Source: Candidatus Sumerlaeota bacterium
GTDB lineage: Bacteria; Sumerlaeota; Sumerlaeia; JADFCT01
Length of the DNA: 15,424 nucleotides
Reading direction: 5' to 3'
Assembly (NCBI GenBank): GCA_026398575.1
Contig: JAPLSP010000474.1
Coordinates: forward strand, 1 to 15,424
Positions 6,798 to 13,864 of the stretch are shown piece after piece; the first letter of the stretch is position 1; every line of letters begins with the position of its first letter. Position numbers and translations under genes: made by a program. The notes beneath the pieces are model-generated. The model had not been told where the DNA came from and searched no databases. It was given only the letters and a program-made list of their open reading frames with translations.

Positions 6798-7508
6798 ATG
6801 CGACTGACGCGCGCGTTTCTTTCTGTTGGCTTTGCGTCGCTCGTACTGAGTATTTATTGGCTTGCGGGATCGTTATCGGCGAGGCCGTTTAATATTCCCA
6901 AGGAGAACTTGGAAGAGTCTTCCGGCCGCCCTCGGTCGCCATTCATGGCCCCGCAAGGCTGTACAAACCTTGCGCTCGGCAAATCCGTCACTTCGAGCGA
7001 CGAAAAGCCCGTAAAAGGGCGGCTCGAACAGATCACAGATGGCCTAAAGGATTCCTTGGAAAATTCACTTGTGGAACTCAATCCCGGAAGTCAATGGGTG
7101 CAGATTGACTTGGGCGCCCCGGCACGCATCTATGCGATTGTGGTTTGGCACGGGCATGAGATACCGTATGTCTTTCATGGCGTCGTGGTCCAAGTTTCGA
7201 CCGATCCGGATTTCGTAACCAGCGTGACAACGTTGTTCAATAGCGATCTTACCAACACATCCGGAGTGGGCGCCGGGCGTGATAAATACTATATTGAAAC
7301 GAACAGTGGAAGATTACTTGACGCCAAGGGAATTGTGGGGCGATATGTCCGTCTCTACAGCAATGGAAATTGTTTTAGCGCCGCCAACACCTATACAGAG
7401 GTTGATGTTTACGGCTTGCTTTTGACTGCGCCGCTCTCATCCACTGACACAACAAGCCCTACTCTGGAGCCACTGAAAATCGAACTCCCCAAGCCCGGAT
7501 TTCTATGA
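6798..7508 (+). CDS. Exported F5/8 type C (discoidin)-like domain protein
   Basis: 236 residues from ATG 6798 behind a strong AAGGAGG (6783-6789). A signal peptide (about 1-28; LSVGFASLVLSIYWLAGSLSA) leads into a linker. A galactose-binding-like beta-sandwich follows from about 55 to 213: NLALGKSVTSSD at the start, then ITDG, WVQIDLGAPARIYAIVVWH in the middle, and GRYVRLYSNGN near the end with YTEVDVYGL closing. This layout is that of F5/8 type C modules, which bind carbohydrates or cell surfaces. No catalytic module is present, so it may be an adhesin or a carbohydrate-binding accessory protein. The tail is Ser/Thr/Pro-rich. It ends 12 bp from the convergent SUMF1-type gene. Confidence 0.8.
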   Translation: MRLTRAFLSVGFASLVLSIYWLAGSLSARPFNIPKENLEESSGRPRSPFMAPQGCTNLALGKSVTSSDEKPVKGRLEQITDGLKDSLENSLVELNPGSQWVQIDLGAPARIYAIVVWHGHEIPYVFHGVVVQVSTDPDFVTSVTTLFNSDLTNTSGVGAGRDKYYIETNSGRLLDAKGIVGRYVRLYSNGNCFSAANTYTEVDVYGLLLTAPLSSTDTTSPTLEPLKIELPKPGFL

Positions 7509-7522
7509 CAGAAATATTTTTC
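7499..7522 (+). terminator. Weak terminator-like hairpin at convergent gene ends
   Basis: The stem ATTTCT/AGAAAT (7499-7504 with 7510-7515) has a five-base loop containing the stop codon region and is followed by ATTTTTT. With only 6 bp, AT-rich, it is a marginal candidate. Confidence 0.25.
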
Positions 7523-8513
7523 ATTCTGGGCTACGAGAAACCCGAAATCCCAGTGAGCCACATCTAAGCGCATAGTCCGCTTTGAAACGATAGGCTGAAC
7601 GGCAGCAGTCCGCGCTATCATTCCAACTGCCGCCCCGATACACGGAAGCTTGTCCTTTGGAAACTAAACGCAGCGGTTCACGGCCAGGATACGTGTTTGC
7701 GACAACCCATTCACAGACATTTCCATGCATGTCGTAGAGGCCCCATTGATTTGGTCTCTTGGTCTTGACCGGATGGACATGCAAATGCGAATTTACATTA
7801 TACCATGCGTATGCCTGCAATTCCCAATCCGAATTGCCGAAACAAAAACTGTCCGCCGAACCGGCGCGGCATGCGTATTCCCATTGGGACTCCGAAGGCA
7901 CCGAATATTCCCTTCCAGTTTTTGTATGAATCTTCTTGCAAAAATTATACGCCTCTCCCCAATCTACATATAACATGGGATAATCGTCGCCTTCAGCTAC
8001 TTCAGCCCAACTCATGCCAGTTTTGTCTTGTTGCTCACGCATGGTCGTTCCCATAATGGCCTTCCACTGCGCTTGCGTTATTTCCGTTTCCCCCATCCAG
8101 AAGCCATCAAGTTTGACTTCGTGAACCGGCCTTTCCTCATCGCGGCCATCATTGCTCCCCATCTGAAATTTTCCGCCCTTGATCCAAATCATTTTCATTG
8201 TCACACTATCGCCAAGGTTTTCAATATAGGATCTTTCTTCGTTCAAACCGGAAGCCGTTTTTGTAGAAGAAGCTATTCCCTTGTCAGCGTTATCATAACC
8301 CTCGGGCAGAACTGCGCCATCCGCGGTGCGCCTGAATGTGATCGCTTTCGAAGTGCCGCTATCTATATCATAAAGGTAACCTTGTTCAGGAGCGCTGAAA
8401 ACCGGTTGAGGTTCTGATCTATCGCATGCCGTTATAACAAACATCATTGCCCCCACGACTGACAATGTCGTTGTGGCAGTCACGATGCTGACAATTCCCG
8501 GCGTCTTCTTCAT
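7521..8513 (-). CDS. SUMF1/FGE-sulfatase-domain lipoprotein
   Basis: 330 residues from ATG 8513 (GGTGG seven bases upstream). The N-terminus has a hydrophobic segment ending in a lipobox (ITA-Cys30), so it is probably membrane-anchored outside the cytoplasm. Residues 31-100 form a linker. The rest is a formylglycine-generating-enzyme-like domain: KGGKFQMGSNDGRDEERPVH (about 112-131), FWMGETEITQAQW, VPSESQWEYACRAG, GLYDMHGNVCEWV and VYRGGSWNDSADCCRSAYR, ending LGFRV. True sulfatase-modifying enzymes have a C-x4-C pair in YCYRYRCAAR. Here Cys303-Cys304 are adjacent (DCCRSAYR), so sulfatase maturation is unlikely, and a ligand-binding or unknown role is more probable. It follows the oxidoreductase gene by 68 bp on the same strand. 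Confidence 0.87.
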   Translation of the reverse strand: MKKTPGIVSIVTATTTLSVVGAMMFVITACDRSEPQPVFSAPEQGYLYDIDSGTSKAITFRRTADGAVLPEGYDNADKGIASSTKTASGLNEERSYIENLGDSVTMKMIWIKGGKFQMGSNDGRDEERPVHEVKLDGFWMGETEITQAQWKAIMGTTMREQQDKTGMSWAEVAEGDDYPMLYVDWGEAYNFCKKIHTKTGREYSVPSESQWEYACRAGSADSFCFGNSDWELQAYAWYNVNSHLHVHPVKTKRPNQWGLYDMHGNVCEWVVANTYPGREPLRLVSKGQASVYRGGSWNDSADCCRSAYRFKADYALRCGSLGFRVSRSPE

Positions 8514-8581
8514 TTGGATTCCACCGATCTCAACCGAGAGAACTCATTGCAACGACGCCGATGTTCCTTCTCTTGGGACCT

Positions 8582-9760
8582 CTATTTCAGTTCCGGCACA
8601 TCCAGCCAATGCCGCTCGGACCAGGATTTGTAGCCGAGTTCGGCCAGCTGCACGCCTTTGGCGCCTTCCCTAAGCGTCCAGCGGAAGGGAGAGCCGGTGA
8701 CGACGTGGCGCAGGAAGAGTTCCCATTCTTCCTTGAAGGCGTTGTCATAGACCTGCGTCGTCGGGACTTCCGTCCAGCCGTCGTAGAAATTGATCGGGCT
8801 GTCCACGTCGGGATTCCAGACGGGTTTGGGCGTGTTGGCGTCGTGCTGCGAGAAGCATTTGCGCAATCCCGCCACCGCCGAGCCGCGCGTGCCATCCACC
8901 TGAAGCGTCAACAGGTCGTCGCGCCGTACGCGCACGTTCCAGGAGGAGTTGAAGTGGCAGACGACGTCCTTGTCCGTGACAAAGGTGGCGTAGGCCGAAT
9001 CCTCGCAATCACAGTCGTAGGGCTTGCTCTGCTCGTCCCAGCGGCGCGGGATGTGCGTGGCGCCGAAGCACGAAACGGCCTTGACGTTCCCGAAATGGTT
9101 GTCAATGACATAGCGCCAGTGACAAAGCATGTCAATGATGATGCCGCCGCCTTCGGCTTTGCGGTAGTTCCATGAAGGGCGTTGCGCCGGACGGTCCTCG
9201 CCGGTAAAGACCCAATATCCGAATTCGCCGCGCACGGAGATGATGCGGCCGAAGAAGCCAGTCTCGATCAGGTACTTGAGTTTGCGCAATCCGGGCAGCC
9301 AGAGTTTGTCCTGCACCACGCCGTTTTTCAGCCCTGCCTTTTCGGCGGCGCGCGCAATATCCATGGCCTGCGCGACGCTGCTGGCCGAAGGCTTTTCGCA
9401 ATAGATATGCTTGCCGGCGGCAATGGCCTTCATCACCGCGTCATGCCGCAGCGGCGTGGTCTGCGCGTCGAAATAGATTTGGTATTTGGGATCTTTCAAG
9501 AGCGCATCGAGATCGGTGCTGTAGGGAAGGCCGCCTTGTTCCTCGGCGATGGCCTTCAGCTTGGCCGCATTGCGCCCGGTGAGGGCCGCTTCGGGCATAA
9601 TCGTCTCGGTGTCGCTGATCTTGACGCCCCCCTGCTTGCGAATGGCCATGATCGAGCGCGCCAGGTGCTGGTTCTTTCCCATGCGCCCCGTGACGCCGTT
9701 CATGATGATCCCGATGTTGTGAACCTTCATCTCACCGCTGCTTTTGCTGTTGGCTGCCAT
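8582..9760 (-). CDS. Gfo/Idh/MocA family oxidoreductase
   Basis: 392 residues from ATG 9760, which has AAAGGA nine bases upstream. The N-terminal Rossmann fold binds NAD(P) (GIIMNGVTGRMGKNQHL at about 17-33). It is followed by the family signature CEKPSAS with Glu122-Lys123-Pro124. The C-terminal alpha/beta domain includes GGGIIIDMLCHW with Asp210 and His214, matching the usual DxxxH active-site stretch. Members oxidise or reduce sugars, inositols and related polyols; the substrate is not clear. No signal peptide or Tat motif is seen, so it is cytoplasmic. It begins 6 bp after the stop of a 75-residue unknown gene and is followed 68 bp later by the SUMF1-type gene, suggesting a three-gene operon. 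Confidence 0.92.
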   Translation of the reverse strand: MAANSKSSGEMKVHNIGIIMNGVTGRMGKNQHLARSIMAIRKQGGVKISDTETIMPEAALTGRNAAKLKAIAEEQGGLPYSTDLDALLKDPKYQIYFDAQTTPLRHDAVMKAIAAGKHIYCEKPSASSVAQAMDIARAAEKAGLKNGVVQDKLWLPGLRKLKYLIETGFFGRIISVRGEFGYWVFTGEDRPAQRPSWNYRKAEGGGIIIDMLCHWRYVIDNHFGNVKAVSCFGATHIPRRWDEQSKPYDCDCEDSAYATFVTDKDVVCHFNSSWNVRVRRDDLLTLQVDGTRGSAVAGLRKCFSQHDANTPKPVWNPDVDSPINFYDGWTEVPTTQVYDNAFKEEWELFLRHVVTGSPFRWTLREGAKGVQLAELGYKSWSERHWLDVPELK

Positions 9761-9766
9761 GATTTG

Positions 9767-9994
9767 TTATCCTTTGGGGAGTGGTTGATATCGCTCAATA
9801 TTTCTTTGCAGTTTTGGCTCGATAACATGCCCGGTCTTTATCAATTCAGCGTCCATCACTAATTCTATCGCCGCCTGAAAAATTGCGCACGGCCCTTGAG
9901 ACTGCCAGTATTCTATATCAAAATGATCCTCCGGATCGCCGATTCGGTGATAAGCTTCCATCGCGACTTTGGTTGTTTCCGTTTCCCCCTGCAT
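9767..9994 (-). CDS. Unknown 75-residue protein upstream of the oxidoreductase
   Basis: Starts at ATG 9994 with AGGAAGG about five bases upstream; the in-frame TTG at 10012 has no such site. The stop codon TAA is part of the AAAGGATAACAA that holds the ribosome binding site of the oxidoreductase gene 6 bp later, so translation is probably coupled. The sequence is acidic and mostly helical in character, with HFDIEYWQSQGPCAIFQAAI and a short LQRNIERYQP tail. The D...YW...P... layout followed by a helix and LQR is loosely like the small antitoxin-like protein at 848-1120, so a regulatory or antitoxin-type protein is possible, but I do not recognise the family with certainty. Confidence 0.65.
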   Translation of the reverse strand: MQGETETTKVAMEAYHRIGDPEDHFDIEYWQSQGPCAIFQAAIELVMDAELIKTGHVIEPKLQRNIERYQPLPKG

Positions 9995-10088
9995 ATCGGC
10001 CTTCCTGCGCAAGAAGCGCTAATAGGCTAAATGGCTGTAGCGCCCAATTCAAGTGCCAAAACCGATAGGAACATGGCCAAACAATAAC

Positions 10089-10118
10089 TTGACTTTGATC
10101 AATGCTTCGCGCCAGTAT
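10089..10118 (+). promoter_or_regulatory. Possible promoter of the two-gene unknown module
   Basis: TTGACT at 10089-10094 and CAGTAT at 10113-10118 with an 18-bp spacer, about 65 bp upstream of ATG 10185. The -10 box is weak (three of six). Confidence 0.25.
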
Positions 10119-10184
10119 CACAACGTTTCGAGGTGAAAGTGGCGCCCTAATCTCCTCGCGTATCCTGCACTTTGGCGGTTCATC

Positions 10185-10934
10185 ATGATGACACCCGATG
10201 AAAGAAGACGATTTGACATGCTTCGCTTAGGCCCTTGTGTGCCTCTTATCTACGTCAAAGACTATTACGGACTGGATACATGGCCGTTGCCCGAGACCGA
10301 CCCAGCTGCGGCCGTGTATGGCAGTTTCACCAAAGCATACCCTCAGAAGAAAGCATGTCCCGAAGGCTTTGTATCGCGCTATGAAATCGAGGGATTCATG
10401 GCAAGAGAAGAAGCCTTGACATATAAATGGATGGCTGCGCAGCTTGGAATGGAGACAAAATCGCTTGTGCAGCTATTGCCGCAGGTTAAGGAATTCGGAA
10501 TGTTGCCCGAAGGATATAAGATAGGTTCCATGTTTCTCCGTAATTCATTTCAGGAGGACTTGAGACGCCATATCAGGGGACTTCGGCTTCTAGTATATAA
10601 AGACCATACGAGATATTGTGAGCACTTGCATGGCAGAATTAAGGAGGACCTCGGTTTCGAGGTCGCCCGCTTATACTGCGCAACTTCAGTACAATTGGGT
10701 GGGAATCGGCTGTTCGCCGCACATTTTGACTGTCTGACATTGCAGCCACTAAGCATCAGGCATTCAATGTGGCTTAACTTTGGCAAACCTCTAAATTCAC
10801 AGCCAGACCGATGCTCTAAATTGTTTCTAGCAGAGAATAAGGATATTCTTGGTCCATACGCTCCGGGCACACACGATGAGACGATTCTGCTAGAATACGA
10901 GCAGCACCTAGCGAGACTTCCGCATGCCGCCTAA
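10185..10934 (+). CDS. Unknown protein A of a two-gene module
   Basis: 249 residues from ATG 10185 (a second ATG follows at once). Ribosome binding is weak (GGCGG). I recognise no family. There is no signal peptide or membrane segment, so it should be cytoplasmic. The first ~90 residues contain an aromatic-rich part (VKDYYGLDTWPLPETDP) and a possible helical pair. The middle is basic (LRRHIRGLRLLVYKDHTRYCEHLHGRIKEDLGF, about 126-158) with clustered His/Cys/Arg, which could bind nucleic acid or metal. The C-terminal part (about 160-235) alternates hydrophobic strands: VARLYCATSVQLGGNRLFAA, FDCLTLQPL, MWLNFGKPL. Codon use is more AT-rich than in the flanking enzymes. The last 11 bp overlap gene B, so the two are translationally coupled. 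Confidence 0.75.
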   Translation: MMTPDERRRFDMLRLGPCVPLIYVKDYYGLDTWPLPETDPAAAVYGSFTKAYPQKKACPEGFVSRYEIEGFMAREEALTYKWMAAQLGMETKSLVQLLPQVKEFGMLPEGYKIGSMFLRNSFQEDLRRHIRGLRLLVYKDHTRYCEHLHGRIKEDLGFEVARLYCATSVQLGGNRLFAAHFDCLTLQPLSIRHSMWLNFGKPLNSQPDRCSKLFLAENKDILGPYAPGTHDETILLEYEQHLARLPHAA

Positions 10935-11667
10935 CTCAAGCGCGCCAAATTCCTTTTCGACGGCGGCGGATAATCTGTTGGACATAATCCGCCCTTATAA
11001 TCGCCCCGAGAGCGCTTTCCCAACGGGGTTGGATGCCACTGTTGCACGTCGCCAGGCAAACGAAAGTCTTCATCAGTGGTTCAGGCGACTAGTGGATAGA
11101 TATTGCTCAGGCCAACCTGAGCTTGCTCGCTTGGAGGATGACATTGCTCTATTTGCCAAGCTTAAATGGAATCATGATCAGCTCTACTTTGCAAGCATTC
11201 AGGTATTAGTCGTTGCCGACAAAATCCCTCTTGCAGATTATTACCTCGACGACAGTATAAGTGCTACAAGCCTTCGTCTGGACCTAAACTACGAGACACT
11301 CGGAAAGCCTTTTACTCATCCTTTGCCACATATCCACGTTGGAACCGATGAGTCGCTTCGCTTCTCTCTTGGTAGTGGGATCAGAGGCAATGTTGTTATG
11401 GATTTCTTGGACTTTATCTACCGCAGCTTTGCGCCGGAAGAATGGGAATCGTGGGCAAGGCGGCAGTGGATGGCTTTGCGAGAGAGTGATGAGGACGAAG
11501 ACCGCTTTGATCAGATTATGATCGCATTCCGCGAGGCGCAGTTCGCGGTTCTAAAGCAGAATGCCGTTTTAATCTCAGATATCAAGACAGCTTTGAATAA
11601 TTCTAAAGACAGTATATTTAGCGCGCCTATGGAAGGCGAAGATCGCGAGTTGCTTTCGTATACTTAA
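10924..11667 (+). CDS. Unknown protein B of a two-gene module
   Basis: 247 residues from ATG 10924, which lies inside the last codons of gene A (11-bp overlap). I recognise no family. No signal peptide or membrane segment is seen. The N-terminal third is helical (LHQWFRRLVDRYC, then KLKWNHDQLYFASIQVLVVA). A middle part with PLPHIHVGTDESLRFSLGSG (about 136-155) leads to VVMDFLDFIYRSFAPEEWESWARRQW, and an acidic stretch ESDEDEDRFDQ (about 193-203) follows. The C-terminus is again helical. Acidic character next to the basic middle of protein A suggests that the two might bind each other, which is inference. It ends 28 bp before the convergent glycosidase gene. Together with gene A it forms an isolated plus-strand cassette among minus-strand metabolic genes. 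Confidence 0.75.
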   Translation: MPPNSSAPNSFSTAADNLLDIIRPYNRPESAFPTGLDATVARRQANESLHQWFRRLVDRYCSGQPELARLEDDIALFAKLKWNHDQLYFASIQVLVVADKIPLADYYLDDSISATSLRLDLNYETLGKPFTHPLPHIHVGTDESLRFSLGSGIRGNVVMDFLDFIYRSFAPEEWESWARRQWMALRESDEDEDRFDQIMIAFREAQFAVLKQNAVLISDIKTALNNSKDSIFSAPMEGEDRELLSYT

Positions 11668-11695
11668 TAGGTATTTTCTTCCTATCTCCTGCAGC

Positions 11696-13060
11696 TCATG
11701 CAAAGAAAGCTAGATAGTGCTCCCCATTAATGAGCCGCTTGAGATACACCGCCAATTCCATCGCATGATAATCGCCCCACATCGAGGATTCGCCCATCGG
11801 GATTTTTTTGCCTTTGGGGATGCAGTCCCATCCGCGCGGGCGGTGGTAGATCGAGTGCAGCAACAATCCCTGATGCTTGAGATCGTCCGAAAGATAGGGC
11901 GGCGAGAGGAGCGTCTTGGCCACGGTCAGGCCAGCTTGCCAGTAGTTTTTGCCTTTGGATTTTTCGCCGAGATAGCGTCCCAGCCGCAGCAGGCCTTGCG
12001 CCGCGATGGCCGCCGCCGAGCTGTCAACAGGTTCGTAGGGATTATCCGGCTGTGAATCGCGCTCGCGCCATTTCGGCATATTGGCCAGCCCGGGCGCGCC
12101 GGTGTCCCAATAAGGCACGCCATCGCGCGCGGTGTTCTCGATATAGAAATCCGCCGTCGCGCGCGCCGTGCGTTGCAGCATCGCTTCGATCTCCTTGCGC
12201 CCGCCGAAAGGCTTCAACTCCGCGTCGCTCACGGTGGCGAAGAATTCGAGTTGCTCGGCGAAACCGCAGATCACCCACGCCAAGCCGCGCGTCCACGTCG
12301 AAAAAGGCGAATAGCCTTGCTGCGTGCTGGGGCAGCGATAGCAGCCGTCGTTCATGTTGAAGATGCTCTCATGAACGACGCGCCCGCGCACATCATAAGC
12401 GTCGCGCCCTTCGCCGAAGTAAACGTTGTACTTCGCGGTATTGCGCAAATGCTCGATGGCGCGCCCGATCAGCGAAATCTGCTTGTCGCCCTCGCCCATG
12501 AATTTGTGGCCGAGTTGATGCGCCAGGACCAACGAGCGGCATGAACGCACCGTATCGCTGAAGAGCGAATGCGGGCCGTTGAAGGAATAGATGTAGCCCG
12601 TGCCGTCGTTCGTGCGGCTCCAGCGCGCCGCCTGCACCGCGCCCGAAACCTTGAGCGCCAAATCGAACATCTCTAAGGCGTCGGGCGTCTCGCGCGTTTT
12701 GCCATCCAGCGCCAGCCGCCGCAGATTGCCGTAGGTCGAGACATTGTTGAAACCATGATCATGGACGCCGACATGGCTGACGTGCGGAGGCATGAAACGG
12801 ATCGTGTTTTCGCGCCCCAACTGCAAAAAGCGCTCATCGCCCGAAGCATCGAACTGCAATAACTGGCAGCCGAATTGAAACCCTTGCGTCCACTCGGTCC
12901 AGCCCTGAATCGTATAGCGGCCGTTGCGCGTGAAGACGGGCGATCCGCGCGAGGGGTCCCATACCTGATTGAGTTTAAGAATCTTGCGTCCCGCCAATTC
13001 GAAGAAATCGGCGAGTCGCGCGTTCAAAGTTTTTATCGTCAGACGTGGATTAATGCGCAT
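11696..13060 (-). CDS. GH88-like unsaturated glucuronyl hydrolase / six-hairpin glycosidase
   Basis: 454 residues from ATG 13060; the ribosome binding site (AAGG, 11 bases upstream) is poor but no better start is near. The sequence has the helical pattern of (alpha/alpha)6-barrel glycosidases: YTIQGWTEWTQGFQFG (about 49-64), HVSHVGVHDHGFNN (about 93-106), FSDTVRSCRSLVLAHQLG (about 167-184), then STWTRGLAWVICGFAEQLEF and DSSAAAIAAQGLLRL. Asp101 and Asp169 stand where the two catalytic aspartates of GH88 unsaturated glucuronyl hydrolase lie (68 apart here, 61 in the characterised enzyme). Such enzymes hydrolyse unsaturated uronic acid products made by polysaccharide lyases through vinyl-ether hydration. 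No signal peptide, so it is probably intracellular. A related family (GH105) cannot be excluded. Confidence 0.82.
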   Translation of the reverse strand: MRINPRLTIKTLNARLADFFELAGRKILKLNQVWDPSRGSPVFTRNGRYTIQGWTEWTQGFQFGCQLLQFDASGDERFLQLGRENTIRFMPPHVSHVGVHDHGFNNVSTYGNLRRLALDGKTRETPDALEMFDLALKVSGAVQAARWSRTNDGTGYIYSFNGPHSLFSDTVRSCRSLVLAHQLGHKFMGEGDKQISLIGRAIEHLRNTAKYNVYFGEGRDAYDVRGRVVHESIFNMNDGCYRCPSTQQGYSPFSTWTRGLAWVICGFAEQLEFFATVSDAELKPFGGRKEIEAMLQRTARATADFYIENTARDGVPYWDTGAPGLANMPKWRERDSQPDNPYEPVDSSAAAIAAQGLLRLGRYLGEKSKGKNYWQAGLTVAKTLLSPPYLSDDLKHQGLLLHSIYHRPRGWDCIPKGKKIPMGESSMWGDYHAMELAVYLKRLINGEHYLAFFA

Positions 13061-13177
13061 GCGGGGGCAGCCTTATGCTCATTGGAATGCTGGAAAAAAC
13101 CGGACGCCCCGATACATCATAAAATCCTGACGAGGTCAAGCCGAATCGGGGGATCATGCCGCTCTTTCCCAAGGCGG

Positions 13178-13621
13178 CTAGGAGCGGGGCGGCGTAGATT
13201 GGCCAAGAGGCGCAGTAGCGCTGCCCATTTCCTCTGCAATCGCTTTATTAAAGCATTCCGGGCACATGCTGTGTGACATTTTTGTATTGAATCCCTTATC
13301 AAGGTAGTGCTCAATCAGGAGCCATTCGCCTTCATAGTGGATTCTCCGGCACCATGCGCAGATTCTCGGTATTTCCTCCAAATAAAAGACACGAGCAATC
13401 AATCGCTTCGTCAGAACAAACATCGGAATTGCCACGAGCATAATGACAGCCGTTTCCAGCACGCTTTCGCGCCAGCTGGATGCGGGTCTGAGGCCGCCCA
13501 AAAGGAGATAGGGCACACTCAGCATCTCATCAGCCCAGGAAAGCGCGATAAGCAGCATAAAACCGATGCATTCATACCATAGCACCAAATAGGTGTACTT
13601 ATGTTTTTTTAAATTACTCAT
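13178..13621 (-). CDS. Two-pass membrane protein with a C-terminal CxxC...CxxC zinc-ribbon-like tail
   Basis: 147 residues from ATG 13621, which has AGGTGA seven bases upstream; an in-frame ATG at 13657 lacks a site. Two hydrophobic segments, at about 11-29 (YLVLWYECIGFMLLIALSW) and 56-72 (LETAVIMLVAIPMFVL), flank a short loop. The cytoplasmic C-terminal half has PRICAWCRRI (Cys88, Cys91) and HSMCPECFNKA (Cys120, Cys123). This I-C-x-W-C-K-K-I ... SHxxCPxC tail is well known at the C-terminus of many PAS/GAF histidine kinases and response regulators, where it follows the sensor modules. Here it is attached to a simple membrane anchor with no kinase, so it may be a metal- or redox-sensing or adaptor protein. 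The function is not known. It lies in its own unit behind the GH88-like gene. Confidence 0.75.
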   Translation of the reverse strand: MSNLKKHKYTYLVLWYECIGFMLLIALSWADEMLSVPYLLLGGLRPASSWRESVLETAVIMLVAIPMFVLTKRLIARVFYLEEIPRICAWCRRIHYEGEWLLIEHYLDKGFNTKMSHSMCPECFNKAIAEEMGSATAPLGQSTPPRS

Positions 13622-13864
13622 GAAATTATCACCTATAATCAACCAGATGTCCTGCATAAAAAATATGCAAATCTAGCAGGATTTATGAGCAATTTTCGAG
13701 CCAATTATCATCAGCCGCGGCCAGGCTGGCAAGGCAAAAGCAGGTGAGAATTTTCCTCAGGCAAATACACGCGCTGGATGCCTTTGCCCATTCGGCCCTT
13801 GCTCCGTGCGCGGTCAATCGGTAATTTTTTCAAAATATTAATGTCATGGAGAGGAAGGAATTTC

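Noticed and set aside
7521..8513. Annotation as a sulfatase-activating formylglycine-generating enzyme
   Set aside because: The C-x4-C cysteine pair of true enzymes is replaced by adjacent cysteines and no sulfatase gene is in the window.
8561..9862. Two plus-strand open frames (8561-9175 and 9182-9862)
   Set aside because: Both run antisense to the Gfo/Idh/MocA gene, whose protein motifs are clear; they are mirror frames of a GC-rich gene.
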